From the NCBI GenBank assembly GCA_009667805.1, contig CM019069.1:91237204-91301203 (forward strand): 64,000 nt of DNA. Direction: 5' to 3'. This DNA is from Leptobrachium leishanense (Eukaryota > Chordata > Amphibia > Anura > Megophryidae). The notes under the pieces are model-generated. The model had not been told where the DNA came from and did not search any database. It saw only the letters and a program-made list of their open reading frames with translations. The position numbers and the translations under genes were made by a program. Shown here one piece after another: positions 46,076-56,219 of this stretch (positions are counted from its first letter, which is position 1; each line of letters starts with the position of its first letter).

Positions 46076-47627
46076 TTAATGTTATACCATATATGGATTT
46101 CTCTTTAGTCCTGGAACCTGTCTTGCATATTTTGAATTCTTCTTTGTACAATGGCTCGAGAGCTCTTTCAGAGGTCAAATTGACCTTTACTGACAATCAG
46201 CTGTTTTGTAGATACAAGATACTTCGGGATTCCCACCACATCAGGTTGAGCAATCCCACAAGTATAATGCAATCCAGCCATGCAATCTTCCACCATTTGA
46301 TGAGATCATCTTTCTGTTGGTCTCATACATTAGAAAAATGAGACATGCTTACAGTGTAACTAATTTATATTTATTAAAAACAGAACAGTTAAAATCCTCT
46401 TAATAATTGCTGGTGCTCAAACTATCTGGTTGAAATGTACAATTACTCATCTTTTTGTGAATTTCAAGGCCAAAATTGATGTTACACAGCTATATAAAAT
46501 CCTTGTTAATAAATACCAGCTCAAACAAACTTAATAAATGTTATATTTTAATATTTTTAAAATTATATCAGAACAATGGGGGGTAAAGAATGCAATAAAA
46601 GGCGAAGGGGGCAGTAATGTCTTCTGCGCAATGTAAAAGTGAAATATAATAAGGTTATTCCCAAATATTGCAACACAAGAGATTGTTTAAAACTATACGG
46701 GGAAAGTAATTGTCATTTTTATAACTACAAAGTGTACAACTAGCTTTCCATTGTTTAACATATAATACGAACATGCCTGAAAAAATAATACAACACCTTT
46801 TAGAGAGAGCATTCCATGTATCTTGTGGAGCATAACTGAGAGCTATGCTTCAGATGCAAAGGGAACGGATCCACCTAGTACTTTGGTCATTAAATCAGAA
46901 CGGATCTACCTAGTACTTTAGTCATTAAATCAGAAACTTGGTGGCAAAGGGGAGTCAATAGTGGGAAATGCTACCACATAATTCACATAGAGCCAGTAGC
47001 AGACTTATATATTCAACATCTTCAAATATTATAGATATTCAAAGTAGTTTTTTTGAGTGGAATTGTACTTCCTTAGAGCAAACCAAGTGCAATTTATAAA
47101 GAACTTTGCATCTAGCTTCTAAAAGAGACACATCTCCGTCAAGTTATTTACAACCAAAAATATTTTTAAGCTTTGTTTTATTTTTGAAATATATTTTTAT
47201 ATTATATATCATATTTTAATAAGAATATCACAGAAAAATGCTATTGCATTCATTTTGGCCGGTATAAATCATGCAAAGATTAATTGGTGCTTTATTTCTG
47301 GAGACTTTATCTGCTTTCCTGTGGCACTGAAAAACACATTCAATGGTAATCTGAGAATCACTTTTGTAATCAATCTTTGAAGGCCTGATTGCAGTTACAT
47401 TTTAATCAGGTACTTTGAGATATGGTTTCTGTTTGTTTGGAAATTTTAGCTTTGATGTCGTAGAGCTAAATTGTTAGACTTTAATTTCAACATACTCTCT
47501 GACACTATGTTAATTGTTTTTCAAACAAAATCATTGCATGTTCCATGAGTATTTCTGGAATCTATTCTATATGTCATAACACATATATAAGATATTGTGT
47601 ATTAGCCTTACATAACTATTCATATCT
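46076..47627. other. intronic sequence with one small tandem duplication
   Basis: AT-rich. 46865-46935 holds two copies of a 35-36-bp unit ('ggatccacctagtacttt' + 'ggtcattaaatcagaac'). Otherwise no feature recognised. Confidence 0.45.
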
Positions 47628-47768
47628 AGTTTATGCTAACAGAAAAACTGAAGATATTGTATGTGTGAAAATTGGTATTTACAATCTTTTTGAAAAAAAA
47701 AATATTTTACCATTTTCCAAAAATCCCAAAAAAAGAGCGCGGTTAAAAAATGTTCAGGAATATTTTAA

Positions 47769-50100
47769 CCCCATAGTGACCAGGCGGATTTACCATTGTC
47801 TGTCCAAAAGTGCCCACTGCTGTTTTTTACATTTCTGCGCTGTTTGTGGTAAGGTCTAATTTTCCTCTTACTCGTTTATGGAACCCATACATATTATAAA
47901 CAGTTTTTCTTGCTATTAAATGGACTTTCTAAAGATACCATTATTTCCATCATATCTTATAAGTTACTATAAAAAAATTATGAAATTATTATGTGGAAAA
48001 AACACACTTTTTTGAACTTTAATCCACAAAATCTATAAACCGCCAAAAAAGACCCGGATAAATAGTTTAAAAATTTTGTCCTGTAATTAGAAATACCCAA
48101 TTTTTACATGGTTTTGCTTTTTAACCCCTTCGCTACTGAGCATTTTCACCTCTATGCGCAAAGCTCATTTTGTCCATTTTATGCTCATCATGTTTAAATG
48201 TGAATTATAGTCCTATTTTATTATACACCCCAAGATCATTTTTTAAAAAAAACAAAATAACACATTTTGTTTTTTTCATTTTGAATTTTTTTTTAAATCT
48301 GAAATTTTTCTTATTTTTATACCAAACCTGGTCATGATTGGTATCATTGGAAAGGCCTTGATCAGTTGGTGGGGGGTAACATGGAGGCTTGGCTGACAAC
48401 CAAGCTGTCAACCACTTGGAGTGAATCGAGATCCAGAGCCGATTTGGCGCTGAATCGCAATCCAGCACCTAATGGGTTAAAGAGATGCACCACTGAAAAG
48501 GGTAGACTCTGCCCTTTCCAGTGGTACCTTTTTTTTTCTATCTGCAATGGTTGGGGAGATAGAGTGGTCCAAATGGCCTCACCTTTCAGGTTCCCCCTGC
48601 AGGCACCGGGGGCGCCTGAAAATGACATCATCACGCACATCGATGATGTCATCATGACGTCTGGGGTCTATAAAACCATCAGGCTCACTTCAAGGAAGCC
48701 AGTCTGATGTGGGACCCCAGCCAGAGAGGTGAGAATAGGGAGGGAGGGGGGGTTAACCACTTGAATGCTAAGGACGCGCTCAGCGCGTCCTCAGCATTCC
48801 CGCTGGTATGCGGAGGACGCGCTGAGCGCGTCCTCGCATCGGGGTCAGCGTTCGGCCGGGTTCCGGCCGATCGCTGGCCCCTCCGGTGCGGGCTGACATC
48901 CTGGATGTCAGCCCGGCATCCGGACCAGCAGCCGCCATTATTAGGTGTCATCGCGGGGGCGCGATGACACCTAATTCAGGCGCCCCCCCCGCATGTGCGG
49001 AGGAGGCGCCTGAAAGGGAGGGGGGGAGGTCCTTCGGACCTCTCTCCCTCCCGATCGGCGGCGCACAGGGGCTTAACCCAGGCATCATTTGGAAGGGCAC
49101 AGCCTGCCCTTCCAAATGATGCCTGGCATTAACCCCTGGGGAGCTGGATCGCGAATCGGCGCTGAAAAGCGCCGGTTCGCGATCCTTTCCCGGAGCTGGC
49201 GACATCTTGGATGTCGGCCAAGCTTCCGGGAACTCCCCCAGAGGACTGGCGTCATCGTGCGTAGCACGATGACGCCAGTCCTACAGTTAACCCCTAACTG
49301 CCACCAAGTGTGGAGATAGGGAGTTCCAATGAACTCCCTATCTCCCGATCCGTGGCAGTTAGGGGTTAAATTTTGATATGGTTGGATCGGCTAGAGCATG
49401 GCCGTTCCAACGATACCAAACATGAAAGTTAAAAATTTTGTAAAAAAAAAAAAAAAAAATTTTAAAAAAAAAATTAAAAAAAAAAAAAATTAAAAAAAAA
49501 AATTAAAAAAAAAAAAAATAAACACTTTTTTTTTATTTTTTTTGGTTTGTTAGTGTAGCAATATTGTTCCCATTTCAATTATAATGTGAACAATGATGCT
49601 GCACTAACGATTTTTGTATGCGGTGCGTTTGTTAAAAATAGTGTCATTTTCCCCAAAAAAAATGTAACGAGACCCCATCTCTAATTTTTTTAACAAGCGC
49701 ACCCCATACAAAATATAACCGCAATTGCTCGCATGTTAAAATGTGAAAAAAAACACTTTACACATTGTAAATTATTGAAAATACATATTTTATTGCATTT
49801 TTTGTTATAATATACAGACATGACATAACGTATACATATAATAATGACATATTATGAATCTACCGAGTCTGACGGAAAGAACGATATATAATATGTCGGT
49901 GTCATATACTAAAATAAGCCTTAAAAACACGTTTAAACATGATGCGCAAAACAGGTAAAAAATTACCTCAGCACAGGGGCGGGAAAAGCCTCAGCAGCGA
50001 AAGGGTTAAAGGACCATGATGTACATACAGTAGTATGTCCTTGGTCCTTAAGCGGAATTGTCCCCAGGATGTACTATGTACGTCAGTGGTCCTTATGGGG
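47769..50100. mobile_element. piggyBac-type MITE (CCCCWTAGTGACC family) carrying a second MITE
   Basis: TTAA at 47765-47768 and 50101-50104. Ends CCCCATAGTGACCAGGCGG and ...GTGGTCCTTATGGGG. Without the nested unit it would be about 1079 bp, similar to 37201-38365, with which it shares the left 350 bp and internal hairpins. An internal TTAACCCCTTCGCTACTGAG at 48121 again resembles the start of the other MITE family. Confidence 0.85.
48757..50005. mobile_element. nested piggyBac-type MITE (CCCTTTCGCTGCTGAG family), inverted
   Basis: TTAA at 48753-48756 and 50006-50009. The right end CTCAGCAGCGAAAGGG is the reverse complement of the family left end, and 49740-50005 is the reverse complement of 60201-60480. 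It contains the chain of hairpins (GGACGCGCTSAGCGCGTCC, GGCTGACATCC/GGATGTCAGCC, GGTGTCATCGCG with its inverse, and others) and a poly(A/T) block at 49435-49545. Confidence 0.85.
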
Positions 50101-50614
50101 TTAAAAAGAATACCTATATCTCAAAAATGGAAGATGTTACAGACGTGTAAATTGATATTTGAATTCTTCTTGAAAAATAAAAAACACATATTTTACCATT
50201 TTCGGAAAATCCAGTTAAAGGGGATGAATACTTTTATCAGTATACCTATATTTCAAAAACCAAAGATGTTACAGGCATGAATATTGGTATTTACAATCTT
50301 CATGTAAAAAAATAAATCGTGTTTTCACCATTTTCCAAAAATCCAAGTGGGGGGTTGAAAAGGGGATGAATATTTTAAATAGGATACCTATATCTCAAAA
50401 CCCGAAGATGTTACAGATGGTAAAATTGGTATATAGATCCGCCTTGAAAAGTAAAACAAAAACACCTATTTTACCATTTTCTGAAAATGCAGTTAAGGGG
50501 TGGTGAAGAAGGGGCCTGAATAATTTTAGCAATATACCTATATTTCAAAAACCAAAGATGTTACAGGCATTAAAATTGGTATTTACAATTTCCTTGAAAA
50601 ATAAAATATCATGT

Positions 50615-51117
50615 TGTTGGAGTGTTCTGTCCATTGTACACCTTATCGAGTTGATCACTCTTTATTCCCCGACTCAAGTCACCAATCAAACCAGTTCCAA
50701 ATTACAGAGGGAACAGAGTTATAAAACACAATGCGAGGTGCAGTTTATAAGTCTCTGTTAATTTTTCTTTTGTTTCATGTGGTTGTATAGTATAAAATAA
50801 AGGTGTTTAAAAAATTTCACACTGCAGAAAGTTTCCAAAAATCACAGAACAAGAGGTAAAAAAGGCATGCATCTTAATACAGCAGAAATCACATATATGG
50901 CATTTATAATTATATGTTCATAAGATTCCCAAAAGTCAGGTAAAATGCAGAAAACAAAACTTACTAAATGAGATGTTAACAGCCATGTCCTTGAGATGTG
51001 TTCAAGCTTGGAATAGAGATATGCACTTCTAGCCTAGCCAAGTCTCCCCCTACTGAACTTCTGTCCAGCCCTGACTACTCCTCAACACATAGATAAAGGG
51101 GGAAATTAACCCGTTCA
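50615..51117 (-). mobile_element. solo LTR, 503 bp
   Basis: TG...CA ends (TGTTGGAGTG...AACCCGTTCA) with a perfect 5-bp duplication CATGT (50610-50614 and 51118-51122), inserted in the tandem array. On the minus strand AATAAAGAGTG lies about 50 bp from the 3' end, giving orientation. Family not recognised. Confidence 0.8.
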
Positions 51118-51310
51118 CATGTGTTCTACCATTTTCTAAAAATCCAACTAAGGGTGGTTGAAAAAGGGGAGGGTGACCACTTTTATCATTATACCTATAT
51201 CTCAAAAACGAAAGATATTAAAGGCGTGAAGATTGGTATTTACAATCTTCTTGAAAAATTTAAAAACATGTGTTTTACCATTTTCCGAAAATCCAGTCGA
51301 TACACTGGAT

Positions 51311-51420
51311 CAGCAGATTTTATTTATTTATTTTATTTATAAAGGATTTTACCAGGAAGGATACATTGAGATTTCTCTCGTTTTCAAGTATGTCCAGAAG
51401 GTCAGAAGGATGCTGTTACC
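51311..51420 (-). mobile_element. SINE tail fragment
   Basis: The reverse of the SINE tail (TTCCTGGTAAAATCCTTT) plus 'gaaaacgagagaaatctc', nearly identical to 54858-54965 and similar to the end of the SINE at 35645-35836. Confidence 0.7.
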
Positions 51421-51549
51421 TCACACAGCATGGAGTATCTGTGTAGCTCCACTCACAACCAGGGCTCACACACTACCTCACTGCTCAAGCATGTCTGCTT
51501 CCCTCTCACAGCCAGGCCTCACACACACCCTCAATGCTCCAGGGTGGGA

Positions 51550-51933
51550 GAACCTGTGATATCATTGCAGAACCTGAACCCACCCAAGCTCTGTCATGGC
51601 ACCAGATTGCAAGTAAAAGCACTCCACAGAAATGTGAATGAGACTATGGTGCTAGCTGGTTCTGGCCAGGGGAGTCGGTGTCCATACCACAAATACCTTT
51701 TTATACCTTTAGAATACCAGTTTCAATTCAAAAGACTTCCGTTCACCCCAAAGGTTTGTTTTGCGATGACCATCAACACGTCTCAGGGACAGAATTTGAA
51801 GATAGCAAGAATTGACCTAAGGGAAGACTGCTTGTCACGTGGGCAGTTTTACGTTGCCTGTTCCAGAGTGAGCTCACCTAACTCTCTGCTGATCCAAGCA
51901 CCTAAAAAAATAACTACTAATGTAGTTTATTAG
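51550..51933 (+). pseudogene. Helitron-type Pif1 helicase, C-terminal fragment
   Basis: The 3' end of the helicase half of a Helitron Rep-Hel protein. Visible are LNPPKLCHGTRLQVKALHRN, FKRLPFTPKVCFAMTI, then motif V as NTSQGQ (usually NKSQGQ, the Lys being replaced) and motif VI GQFYVACSRV, ending KITTNVVY and a stop at 51933. Upstream the match stops at about 51550, so the Rep nuclease and Walker motifs are gone. The last 128 codons are free of stops. No clean Helitron 3' hairpin-CTRR end was found before the LINE begins. Confidence 0.8.
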
Positions 51934-51994
51934 GAAGTACTCAAATAGTTTTTTTTTCTATGTTCCAGATGCCAAAAAACAAAAAAAATTGTCT

Positions 51995-52962
51995 GTCTCA
52001 TTATCTTTACACAAAAAAACACCTTAAATGGCAGATGAGATTTAATCTAGATAAATGCAAAGTTATGCACTTTGGAGTGAAGAACACACAAGTAATTTAT
52101 ACCCTAAATGGTACGGAGTTAGGGAAATCCAAGCAGGAGAAGGATTTGGGAATAATCATAGACTTCAAACTAAGTAACAATGTGCAATGTCAAACAGCAG
52201 CCGCCAAGGCCAGCAAAGTATTGGCATGCATTAAAAGGGGAGTTCACTCACGGGATGAAAACATAATTTTGCCTCTGTATAAATCAATGGTCAGGCCGCA
52301 CCTTGAATATGCCGTGCAATTTTGGCACCTGTCTTAAAAAAAGATATTATAGCGTTAGAAAAAGTGCAGAGACGGGCAACTAAATTAATAAGGGTAATGG
52401 AAGGGTTAAGTTATGAGGAAAGACTAACAAGCTTAAACCTGTTTAGTTTAGAGAAACGGCGCCTTAGAGGGGATCTGATAACCTTATATAAATATATACG
52501 GGGCCATTATCAACCATTGTCTGATAACCTATTCATTAACAGGACTATACACAGGACAAGGGGTCATCCATTTAGACTGGAAGAAAGAAAATTTAGCTTA
52601 AAGCATAGGAAGGGTTATTTTACGGTGAGAACAATAAAGCTGTGGAATTCTCTGCCTGTTGAGGTGGTTGGGTCAGAGTCTGTACAGACTTTTAAAAAAT
52701 GACTGGATGACTTCCTGCAGACACAGAATATTAAGGGTTATAATATTTAATATGTGGGTAAAAGCTTCTTGATCCAAGGAGAAATCTGACTGCCATTCTG
52801 GGGTCAAGAAGGAATTTTTTCCCGGTATGTTGCATATTTCAGACTGGGTTTTTTGCCTTCTTTTGGATCAACAGCAGTAGGTTATGTGGGAGAGGCTGAA
52901 CCCAATGGACGCATGTCTTTTTTCAGCCTATATAACTATGTAACTATGTAACTATGTAACTA
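51995..52962 (+). mobile_element. CR1/L2-like LINE 3' end, 5'-truncated copy 2
   Basis: Same subfamily as 3712-4641. Reads WQMRFNLDKCKVMHFG...EKDLGIIIDF...RPHLEYAVQFW, then a frameshift near 52325, then ALEKVQRRATKLI...FTVRTIKLWNSLPVEVVGSESV. The 3' UTR ends in at least three ACTATGTA octamers. The 5' truncation point abuts the Helitron remnant. Confidence 0.85.
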
Positions 52963-53418
52963 ACAAATTCATGGATGCATATGATTGAAACAACTTTGTC
53001 TTGTAGCAAATATGCCCTGACTAATGTCTGCAGTAAGTATCATGTATTACTTTACAACATCAATCTGTAAATTTATTTATATTTGGTACAGTCTGGACAA
53101 AAAAAATCATGTTTCTTTTAAAAACAATTGTAACAAAACGAAAAGTCCACACAAACGAAGTCGCGGGCAAAAGCTTGTACTGTATAAGATACAGCACAGC
53201 CACAAGGTAAAACTCACGATAAGATCTTGGTAAATGTTGCATCATGGGAAAATTACACAAAATGGAATCAAGAGATAAAAAAAACCTTATTCTACTTTTG
53301 CTTTTTACATCCAATTTCCTAAAAAAGTAACAAAAAACAGCAGCATGTGTTTTTTAAGGTGGTTTTATTTGTATTGCACACGTAATCTAGTTACAGCTTA
53401 TGTAAGTGAGATTGTCCC
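52963..53418. other. no feature seen
   Basis: AT-rich, no recognised repeat. Confidence 0.4.
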
Positions 53419-53420
53419 TT

Positions 53421-54332
53421 TAGGCTGGTGTCAGACGAGCATATTTGAAGAGCGGTAGGAACGTTTGTGAGAGTGGATGTTTCTTCCACTCGATGTATGT
53501 CTGGCCACCTCGCTGAGCGCACTTAGTGTGCTCAGTGCAGCACGGCTCAATCCTCCTATGGAGTAGGCTTGTGCACCGATTTTTTTTTCGGTTCGATTCG
53601 ATTCGACTTTTTGGATTTTCAAACTTTTCGATTCGGCTCGTTTCGACCGATTTCTGTTTCGATTCGGTTCGGCTCGACTCGTTTTTCGTGTACATTTTTT
53701 TTTCGGAATATCGACCATTTTTCGTATTTTCGTGTCACTTAGCTCGTTTTTTGTATCGACTTTTCGTGATTTCGGAAATTTTCGTTTTTCGGAATTGTAC
53801 ATGTTTCCGGAATATCGACCATTTTTCGTATTTTCGTGTCACTTTGCTCGTTTTTTGTATCGACTTTTCGTGATTTCGGAAATTTTTGTTTTTTCGGAAC
53901 GTCTTTTCTCCTCGTTTCAAAGCAATAAATTTCGATTTGACACATTTCAAGTCCATTCGAAAATTCCGAAAATATTTCGTTTCGGCTCGGAAAACTTTTC
54001 GGATCTGCCGTTTTCGGATCTAAAAATTTTCGGAAAATCGGCAGTATCCGAAAACACGAATCGGGAAATTTCGTGAAAATTCCGAAATTCCGAAACCCGA
54101 AACGCACATCCCTACTATGGAGAATCGCACTTTGCAGCTCCATCAACATGCGTCCTAGCACTTTGATGGAGAGGGCTGCTGCATGGATGCAGCACTGCCG
54201 CTGTTGCACGCGCAATTTGTGCGTGCACAATAGTGTGTGGCTGGCCCCGTTGCAGTGTCTCAATGCTGAGACGGACGCCAGAAGGCATGTCAATACGGGC
54301 GCACATAGTGCGCTCGTCTGACGCCAGCCTAA
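53421..54332. mobile_element. DNA-transposon-like unit with 21-bp inverted ends, host of a hAT insertion
   Basis: Begins TAGGCTGGTGTCAGACGAGC and ends GCTCGTCTGACGCCAGCCTA, inverted repeats with one mismatch. No target duplication is obvious and there is no coding sequence. A hAT element (53564-54114) sits inside; without it the unit is about 350 bp. Confidence 0.7.
53564..54114. mobile_element. non-autonomous hAT element, 551 bp, TTCG-rich
   Basis: Ends TAGGCTTGTGCACC and CGCACATCCCTA with a perfect 8-bp duplication CTATGGAG (53556-53563 and 54115-54122). The interior is dominated by degenerate TTTCG/CGAAA motifs. Two nearly identical blocks of about 90 bp occur (about 53705-53790 and 53810-53895). 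Confidence 0.88.
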
Positions 54333-54335
54333 AGG

Positions 54336-54857
54336 TCCAGTATTTTAAACACTTTATGAGATAAAAACTGAAAGGTCTGATCATGCTAATTATAAGCATT
54401 TCAGTCATAGCATTCCAAATATTTTAACTCGGCCAAACCAGCTCTGAAGGCATTTCACATATCACATATATCTTTACCATTTTCTAATGTTCATTAATGT
54501 TTGTTGAAGCATTACTTGAATGTTATAATTAAATGATCTGGAAAAATAAATATATCACTATAATGGTATTCATAAATTCAAATATGTAAGGCTGTTAAAT
54601 GTTAAGTTTCATTAAAGCTTTTAGTTTAAATAGGTCACTCTCATACATTAGATACCTTTCAGACATTTCATCACATTATTGCCCTATGCAATGTTTATCT
54701 TGTCACTAGATATAGTAGTTAAAAGGACAGTCTGTAGCAGGGAAATGTGTTCAGATAATGCTAATATAATTGCTATTTTACATGAGGCATCCTCTATATC
54801 TAGCTAGATTTAACAAGTACTATTAACCCTTTAGCTGCTGTAACAGCTAAATTTTCG
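54336..54857. other. no feature seen
   Basis: AT-rich intronic sequence. Confidence 0.4.
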
Positions 54858-54965
54858 TATTTATTTTATTTATAAAGGATTTTACCAGGAAGGATACATT
54901 GAGATTTCTCTCGTTTTCAAGTATGTCCAGAAGGTCAGAAGGATGCTGTTACCTCACACAGCATG
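54858..54965 (-). mobile_element. SINE tail fragment
   Basis: Near-identical to 51311-51420: 'aaaggattttaccaggaagg', 'gagatttctctcgttttc', 'tgctgttacctcacacagca'. Confidence 0.7.
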
Positions 54966-55074
54966 GTACACCCTGGTATGCTGAGATAATTTTTAACATT
55001 TTTTGCTCATCACTTTCAAAGACTATTTGAGTCATGTCTTATTTTAAAACCCATACAAATCATGTATTTTTCAG

Positions 55075-55663
55075 TGAAATCCCCATAGAGACGCAATGGT
55101 TAATCTATTCAGAGAACACCGAGCAGTAGTGAAATGTCAATGAAAAGTCTCTTCATTTATTTATGTTTTTTTAGGCATTTTTCAAGATTTTTTCAGCAAT
55201 TTTTTTCCCAGTTTTTTCAACTAGCATTTTCTCTGTAACAGATCTATTTATTATTATTCATAGCACTTTATTTGTTAATCACAGACATTTTGTTTGTGCA
55301 GTCCTTTTCCAGTCGTTTTTCTTTTTTATCCCATTCTTCGGCTTGTCGGCTTTTTCAGCAGCTGGTTCGGCGGATCAGCTATTTTCGGATGCGTTCGGCG
55401 GGTTTTCGATGGTTTATCAGATCGGATCCAATGCTTTCTGGCGGCTTCCTGGTGGCTTATCGGATCTGATAATTTCAGCGGTTTTGCGTTGGTTTTTATT
55501 TTCGACCCAGCGGTTCTTCGTCGGATTTTCCCTGCACTTCAGGGACCCTGCAGTGAATGCTGAATTCACCACAGGGTTGGGGAATTTGATTCCCCAAAGC
55601 ACGGGGAACGAAAGAGCACTGAAACTCTGGTGTAATTTTGGTGCTCTTAGTCTAACCCTGTGT
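55075..55663. mobile_element. decayed TA-type MITE (GGTTATTCAGAGAG family)
   Basis: Shares 'atccccatagagacgcaatg', 'gaacaccg' and 'cttgtcggctttttc' with 59134-59965, and ends 'ggtgctctta' + 'gtctaaccctg'. Boundaries approximate. Confidence 0.5.
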
Positions 55664-56061
55664 ATCTGCTGAGCTGGTACCACACAAGGGACACAGTGAA
55701 TTACTTGAGAAAACAGTTTTTTCTTCCTGTACGTATAAACTGTTTATAAGGAATTTGTTATTTCTGTTTGGTTATTGGAATAGTAACTTCCTATTCTAAG
55801 TTGGATTTTAGCTTACCATATATTGCATATCCTGTACTTTTCTGCACACATCCTGAAGACACAGATACATTGGGCGTGCCAGAAGACCAAGTGATTCCGA
55901 GTTGCTTCTTATTCTTCTGGGTGCTGGAAAAATATATATGCTCCAAACACTGAGTTAAAAGTGATACTTGGTATAATCAACTGGAATGCTATCTGTAGCC
56001 CACTACCAGTAGTGGGTTAAAGAGAGCTGTGATTTTGCAAGATGTGGACAATGTTCTAGAT
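55664..56061. other. no feature seen
   Basis: No recognised repeat or coding similarity. Confidence 0.35.
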
Positions 56062-56219
56062 TAATGGTTCCCAATCCTGTTCCTCGAGTACCCCTAACAG
56101 GTCAGATTTTAAGGATTTCCTTGGGGAAAGCAGCAAATCATGTCACCTGTGCCGTGCTTCAGATATCTGGCAAACCTGGCATGTTAGGGGTACTTGAGGA
56201 CCAGGGTTGGGAACCACTG
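56062..56219. mobile_element. hAT-type MITE, about 158 bp
   Basis: Inverted ends ATGGTTCCCAATCCTG / CAGGGTTGGGAACCACTG. The target duplication is decayed (tctagatt versus ctctggtt). Related in style to 35915-36096. Confidence 0.75.

Larger units (their letters stand above)
47628..51305. repeat. about 140-bp tandem array, split by two insertions
   Basis: Units carry 'cctatatctcaaaaac', 'aagatgttacagg', 'aaattggtatttacaatctt', 'ttttaccattttc' and 'ggggatgaata'. Pieces lie at 47628-47764, 50105-50614 and 51118-51305, about six units in total. The interruptions are a piggyBac-type MITE (47769-50100) and a solo LTR (50615-51117), each with proper target duplications that fall within units. Confidence 0.8.

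Noticed and set aside
48366..49319. Overlapping frames on both strands of 60-113 codons
   Set aside because: They fall on inverted repeats of nested MITEs, where stems give mirrored frames.
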